53,082 nucleotides of DNA, from assembly GCA_022566715.1 (NCBI GenBank), contig JADFIH010000005.1, forward strand, positions 1-53,082, read 5' to 3'. The translations under genes and the position numbers were made by a program. Origin of the DNA: Pseudomonadota bacterium. GTDB lineage: Bacteria > Pseudomonadota > Alphaproteobacteria > SHVP01. Below are positions 47,689 through 53,082 of the stretch, piece by piece. Each line of letters opens with the position of its first letter. Positions within the stretch are counted from its first letter, which is position 1. Below the pieces are notes generated by a model, which worked only from the letters and a program-made list of their open reading frames with translations, did no database searches and was not told the DNA's origin.

Positions 47689-49584
47689 TTAGCCCGAGAG
47701 GCCCTTAGCCATTATGGCGGACAGGCGCCGCGAGAAACCCGCGGGGTCGGCGGGCAGTTCGCCTTCGATGATCCGCGCCTGATCGAACAGGAGCTGGGCG
47801 GCGTCGGCGAGCGCGTCCGCGGCGCCCTCCTTGCTCGCGAGTTCGGCAATGACCTTGATGAGGTCGTGGCGCGGGTTGATCTCCAGGATGGGCGCCATGG
47901 TTGTTTCCATCCGGCCATGCTGCATGAGCAAACGTTCGAGATGGCGGTCCATGCCCGATTCGTCGGCGACGAGACAGACCGGGCTCTCGCGCAGCCGGGT
48001 CGAGGCGCGCACGTCCTTCACGGTGTCGCCCAGGCTCAGTTTGAGAAGCGCAATCAGGCTATCGACGCTCGTGCCGTCCGGCGCCGCGGCGTCATCCTTC
48101 GCCGCTTCGTCAACCAGGGGGATGTCGTCAAGATCGGCGCTGCCCTGCGTGACGGATTGGAATGGTTTGCCGTCGAAGTCCTGGACCGCGTTGATCCAGA
48201 AATCGTCCACCGCGTCGGACAGCAGGAGCACTTCGATTCCGCGCGCGCGATAGCCCTCCAGGTGCGGGCTCTGAGCGAGAGAATCCGCTTCGGCGCCCGA
48301 AACGTAGTAGATGGCGGTCTGTTTTTCCTTCATCCGGCCCACGTAGTCGGCGAGGGATACCATTTCGCCGGCCGTCGTGCTGAAGCGGACGAGCTTGAAC
48401 AGGGGTGCGCGCACGTCGGCGTCTTCGTAGAGGCCTTCCTTCAGAACGGCGCCGAATTCCTTCCAGAACGCCGCATACGCGTCCGCGTCCTTGTTCGCCT
48501 TTTTCTCGAGCTCACGGAACAGGCGCTTGGTGATGTCCTTGCGGATCTTTCGCACCAGGGGATTGGTCTGCAGGACTTGGCGGCTGATGTTGAGGTCGAG
48601 GTCCTCGGAATCGACGATGCCGCGCAGGAAGCGCAGGTAGGGTGGCACCAGCCCTTCGCATTCGTCGGTGATGAACACCCGCTTGACGTAGAGCTTGACC
48701 CGGTGCTGGCGCGCCGGATCGAACAGGTCGAAGGGGCGCTGGGTGGGCACGAACAGCAGCAGCGTATATTCGATCTTGCCCTCGACGCGGGCGTGCAGGG
48801 TCAGCCACGGATCATCGAACGTATGACCGACGTGGTGATAGAGCTCGCGGTATTGGTCTTCGCTGATGTCTTTCTTCGGGCGCGTCCACAGGGCGGAGGC
48901 GATGTTGAGGGTCTCGCCGTCCGGCTTGTCGCCGCCCTTCAAGACGATGGGCAGCGCGATGTGATCCGAGTAGGTCTTGATGATCCGGCCAAGGTTGTTG
49001 GGATCGAGGTAGTCCTGCGACGTCTTGTTGAGGTGGAGCGTGATGGTGGTGCCGCGGCCTTCGCGCTCGCCCGGCGCCACGGTGAATTCGCCCTTGCCGT
49101 CGGAGTCCCACGTCCAGGCGCTGTCTTCGCCGGCCCGGCGTGAAACGACCGTTACCTTATCCGCCACCATGAAGGCGGAATAAAAGCCGACGCCGAACTG
49201 GCCGATCAGCGAGACCGGATCGCCGTCGTCATCTGAAAGGTTGTCGAGGAACGAGGTGGTTCCCGAACGGGCGATCGTTCCCAAGTCCTCGATCAAGTTC
49301 TCGCGGCTCATGCCGATTCCGTTGTCGGCGATGGTGAGCGTCTTGGCGCGCTTGTCGATGGAAAGCTCGACCTTGAACTCGGCGTCGCCGGCCACCAGGC
49401 CGGGTTTGGTCAACGCCTCGTAACGCAGCTTGTCGCAAGCGTCCGACGCATTGGAAACGAGTTCACGCAGGAAGACGTCCTTCTCGCTGTAGAGCGAGTT
49501 GGCGACGATGTGCAGAAGCTTGCTGACGTCCGCCTGGAAACTCAGCTTTTCTTCCGCTTCGGTCTCTTTTGCCTTTGTTGCCAT
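47689..49584 (-). CDS. htpG: Chaperone HtpG (Hsp90)
   Basis: A 631-residue ATP-dependent chaperone. The GHKL ATPase site shows ELVSNASDACDKLRY, LTIADNGIGMSRENLIEDLGTIARSGT (in parts) and GQFGVGFYSAFMVADKV. The middle and C-terminal domains follow in full. MATKAKETEAEEKLSFQADV at 49584 is the standard start; the open frame before it overlaps the mdh promoter region. Confidence 0.97.
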   Translation of the reverse strand: MATKAKETEAEEKLSFQADVSKLLHIVANSLYSEKDVFLRELVSNASDACDKLRYEALTKPGLVAGDAEFKVELSIDKRAKTLTIADNGIGMSRENLIEDLGTIARSGTTSFLDNLSDDDGDPVSLIGQFGVGFYSAFMVADKVTVVSRRAGEDSAWTWDSDGKGEFTVAPGEREGRGTTITLHLNKTSQDYLDPNNLGRIIKTYSDHIALPIVLKGGDKPDGETLNIASALWTRPKKDISEDQYRELYHHVGHTFDDPWLTLHARVEGKIEYTLLLFVPTQRPFDLFDPARQHRVKLYVKRVFITDECEGLVPPYLRFLRGIVDSEDLDLNISRQVLQTNPLVRKIRKDITKRLFRELEKKANKDADAYAAFWKEFGAVLKEGLYEDADVRAPLFKLVRFSTTAGEMVSLADYVGRMKEKQTAIYYVSGAEADSLAQSPHLEGYRARGIEVLLLSDAVDDFWINAVQDFDGKPFQSVTQGSADLDDIPLVDEAAKDDAAAPDGTSVDSLIALLKLSLGDTVKDVRASTRLRESPVCLVADESGMDRHLERLLMQHGRMETTMAPILEINPRHDLIKVIAELASKEGAADALADAAQLLFDQARIIEGELPADPAGFSRRLSAIMAKGLSG

Positions 49585-49722
49585 GGTCCGTTCTGTTGAC
49601 GGTTCCTGTCGCGGCGCTGTCTCGCGCAATTGCTTGTGAATCCATATGTGACGGCCAGGCGCGCCTTCAAGGGCCGCCGGCGGCGGCGCGCCTTGCGGCG
49701 CTTTGGGAATCGGAGTAGTTAG

Positions 49723-50817
<1,095 letters not shown>

Positions 50818-50902
50818 GCACCCTTTGTTAACCGGCGCATTTGCATAAGAGTATGTGTCCCCCCCGGGAGGGGCGGTCCGGGCCAACCATCGAACGAACG
50901 TC

Positions 50903-52072
50903 ATGAATATTCACGAATACCAGGCCAAGGGCCTCTTGGCGCAGTACGGAGTCGCGGTGCCCAAGGGGGGCGTCGCCTATACGGTCGACGAGTCGGAAAA
51001 GGTGGCCGCCGATCTCGGCGGGCCGGTCTGGGTCGTCAAGGCCCAGATCCATGCCGGGGGCCGCGGCAAGGGCGGCGGCGTCAAGGTGGTCAAGTCCTTG
51101 GCCGAGGTCAAGGACGCGGCGGCGAAAATGCTCGGCATGATGCTGGTCACCCACCAAACGGGCCCCGCCGGCAAGGAAGTGAAGCGCATCTACATCGAGG
51201 ACGGCTGCGAGATCGCCCGCGAGCTCTACCTCGGGCTTCTGGTCGACCGGGACACCAGCCGCCTTACCTTCATGGCCTCGACCGAGGGCGGCATGGACAT
51301 CGAAGAGGTCGCGGCCAAGACTCCGGAAAAAATTCTCATGGTCCCCATCGACCCGGCGGCGGGCCTGCAAAGTCACCACGCGCGGGAAATCGCGTACGGC
51401 CTTGGGCTCGAGGGGGATCAGGTCAAATCGGCCGTGAAGCTCATATTTGGTCTCTACCGCGCTTTCAACGAGACCGACGCCAGCCTCTTGGAGATCAACC
51501 CCCTGGTGGTCAGCGCCGCGGGCGAGGTGATCGCGCTCGACGCCAAGATGAATTTCGACGACAGCGCGCTCTACCGCCATAAGGACGTGGTCAAGCTGCG
51601 TGACGAGGACGAAGAGGACCCTGCCGAGATCGAAGCCCAGAAGCACGACCTCAATTACATCAAGCTCGACGGCAGCATCGGCTGCATGGTGAACGGCGCG
51701 GGCCTCGCCATGGCGACCATGGACATCATCAAGCTGCATGGCGGGTCGCCCGCGAACTTCCTCGACGTGGGCGGCGGCGCGACGCGGGACCGCGTGACCG
51801 AAGCCTTCAAGCTCATCCTGTCCGATCCCAATGTCGAGGGCATTCTGGTCAACATCTTCGGCGGCATCATGCGCTGCGACGTGATCGCCGACGGGGTGGT
51901 GGCGGCGGCCAAGGAGGTCAGCCTCCACGTGCCCCTGGTCGTCCGGCTAGAAGGCACCAACGTCGAGCAAGGAAATAAGATCATCGCCGACTCGGGGTTG
52001 CCCATCGTTACCGCCGACGACTTGGGCGATGCCGCCGCGAAGATCGTCCTCGCGGTGAAGGAAGCGGCCTGA
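50903..52072 (+). CDS. sucC: Succinyl-CoA synthetase beta subunit
   Basis: A 389-residue ATP-grasp subunit that binds nucleotide and succinate. [17 protein letters not shown] opens it; [20 protein letters not shown] and [32 protein letters not shown] are diagnostic (the latter in parts). Its stop and the sucD start share bases (TGATG). Confidence 0.97.
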   Translation: MNIHEYQAKGLLAQYGVAVPKGGVAYTVDESEKVAADLGGPVWVVKAQIHAGGRGKGGGVKVVKSLAEVKDAAAKMLGMMLVTHQTGPAGKEVKRIYIEDGCEIARELYLGLLVDRDTSRLTFMASTEGGMDIEEVAAKTPEKILMVPIDPAAGLQSHHAREIAYGLGLEGDQVKSAVKLIFGLYRAFNETDASLLEINPLVVSAAGEVIALDAKMNFDDSALYRHKDVVKLRDEDEEDPAEIEAQKHDLNYIKLDGSIGCMVNGAGLAMATMDIIKLHGGSPANFLDVGGGATRDRVTEAFKLILSDPNVEGILVNIFGGIMRCDVIADGVVAAAKEVSLHVPLVVRLEGTNVEQGNKIIADSGLPIVTADDLGDAAAKIVLAVKEAA

Positions 52073-52953
52073 TGGCGGTCCTGATCGATTCGGGGACACG
52101 CGTTATCTGCCAGGGTTTCACCGGCACGCAGGGCACCTTCCATTCCGAGCAGGCGGTCGCATACGGGACAAAAATGGTGGGCGGCGTCACGCCGGGGAAG
52201 GGCGGCGCGACCCACCTGGACCTGCCGGTTTTCGACACCGTGGCCCAGGCCGTGGAAAAGACCGGGGCCACCGCTTCCGTGATCTATGTGCCGCCGCCGT
52301 TCGCCGCGGACGCCATCCTCGAGGCCATCGACGCCGAGATCGAGCTCGTCGTCTGCATCACCGAAGGCATTCCCGTCCTCGACATGGTGCGCGTCAAGCG
52401 CGTGCTCGGCGGCTCTAAAACGCGGCTCGTCGGGCCCAATTGCCCCGGAGTGATTACGCCGGGCCAGTGCAAGATCGGGATCATGCCGGGCCATATCCAT
52501 AAGCCCGGAAGCGTCGGTATTGTCTCGCGCTCGGGCACGCTTACCTATGAGGCTGTCGCCCAGACCACGGCGGTGGGCCTGGGTCAATCCACCTGTATCG
52601 GGATCGGCGGCGACCCGGTCAACGGCACTTCGTTCGTTGACTGTCTGGAAATGTTTCTGGCTGATCCTGGGACCCAATCGATTGTGATGATTGGTGAAAT
52701 CGGTGGCAGTGGCGAAGAGGACGCAGCGGACTTGATCAAGTCTTCCAAGGTCAAGAAGCCCGTCGTCGGATTTGTCGCCGGTATCACGGCCCCGCCGGGA
52801 CGCCGCATGGGTCACGCCGGTGCGATCATCGCCGGCGGCAAGGGGGGCGCCCAGGACAAGATCGACGCCATGAAAAGCGCCGGCATCACGGTAGCGGACT
52901 CCCCCGCGTCCATCGGTTCGACGATGGTCGAGGTCTTGAAAAACGGCGGCTGA
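52072..52953 (+). CDS. sucD: Succinyl-CoA synthetase alpha subunit
   Basis: A 293-residue CoA-binding and phosphohistidine subunit. [16 protein letters not shown] is the CoA site, [20 protein letters not shown] is conserved, and the phosphorylated His lies in MGHAGAII. It works with SucC to make ATP or GTP from succinyl-CoA. Confidence 0.97.
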   Translation: MAVLIDSGTRVICQGFTGTQGTFHSEQAVAYGTKMVGGVTPGKGGATHLDLPVFDTVAQAVEKTGATASVIYVPPPFAADAILEAIDAEIELVVCITEGIPVLDMVRVKRVLGGSKTRLVGPNCPGVITPGQCKIGIMPGHIHKPGSVGIVSRSGTLTYEAVAQTTAVGLGQSTCIGIGGDPVNGTSFVDCLEMFLADPGTQSIVMIGEIGGSGEEDAADLIKSSKVKKPVVGFVAGITAPPGRRMGHAGAIIAGGKGGAQDKIDAMKSAGITVADSPASIGSTMVEVLKNGG

Positions 52954-53015
52954 CGCACGGACAAAAGTCGGCGCTCTGCGCCCGCGGCGGCCCGGAATTG
53001 CGAACACTCCCGGTT

Positions 53016-53082
53016 ATGACGAACACGAATGAACAGGCGTCGTTTCTGACCGGCGCCAACAGCGCTTTCATCGAAGAGCTCT
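53016..53082 (+). CDS. sucA: 2-oxoglutarate dehydrogenase E1, N-terminal fragment (cut by window end)
   Basis: Only 22 codons are visible. They read MTNTNEQASFLTGANSAFIE and on, matching the usual alphaproteobacterial SucA start (FLTGAN-x-AFIEEL). The position 62 bases after sucD agrees with mdh-sucCDAB order. The enzyme decarboxylates 2-oxoglutarate with thiamine diphosphate. Confidence 0.88.
   Translation, partial: MTNTNEQASFLTGANSAFIEEL

Overview
The window is a GC-rich chromosomal segment of an alphaproteobacterium, most probably of the Rhodospirillales or a nearby order. This is inferred from gene content and order: sdhCDAB, the rpsP-rimM-trmD-rplS-leuCDB-asd series running away from ffh, the divergent dapF-mtaB-ftsY series, a complete ccmABCDEFGHI cluster next to acnA, and mdh-sucC-sucD-sucA. 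A perfect CtrA-type box (TTAA-N7-TTAA) near 8.6 kb fits the same group. No rRNA, tRNA, CRISPR array, prophage or insertion sequence was seen.

Layout. (1) 0.1-8.5 kb: an orphan HExxH protein, a class III nucleotide cyclase with a TolB-like domain and TPRs, then a minus-strand set of a second cyclase (zinc ribbons, cyclase, AAA ATPase, TPRs), a family 9 glycosyltransferase and an O-antigen-ligase-like membrane protein. (2) 8.5-14.6 kb: accessory genes, led by an ExbB/TolQ/MotA-like channel gene, an ExbD-like anchor with an unusual periplasmic beta domain and a small two-helix membrane protein. They are followed by an exported DNRLRE-like protein, a divergent cytochrome P460-PA14 fusion, a VOC protein and a HAD phosphatase. 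(3) 14.7-19.3 kb: succinate dehydrogenase and pyridoxal kinase. (4) 19.3-27.3 kb: asd, leucine genes, ribosomal proteins, tRNA/rRNA maturation genes and ffh, all on the minus strand. (5) 27.6-33.3 kb: dapF-mtaB-ftsY, a lipoprotein, an SAM hydrolase-like gene and yciB. (6) 33.4-34.05 kb: a small disordered-protein gene and an AT-richer stretch with palindromes. (7) 34.1-41.8 kb: cytochrome c maturation system I, complete. (8) 42-53 kb: an ArsM-like methyltransferase, acnA, a DUF1223 protein, a DMT transporter, htpG, then mdh-sucC-sucD and the first codons of sucA.

How it works together. The core is central carbon and respiratory metabolism: aconitase, malate dehydrogenase, succinyl-CoA synthetase, 2-oxoglutarate dehydrogenase, succinate dehydrogenase, and Ccm for c-type cytochromes, which the exported P460-type protein would also need. 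SRP protein Ffh and its receptor FtsY flank one divergent promoter region.

Main points for a second look: the proton-channel three-gene module with a CtrA box upstream; single-base deletions that break sdhA and trmD (more likely sequence error than biology); a lysine/arginine-rich tail on Mdh; a 42/49-nt dispersed repeat with two copies 25 kb apart; a 23-bp tandem repeat running into the ccmB stop codon; and an 11-bp duplication at the sdhC ribosome binding site.
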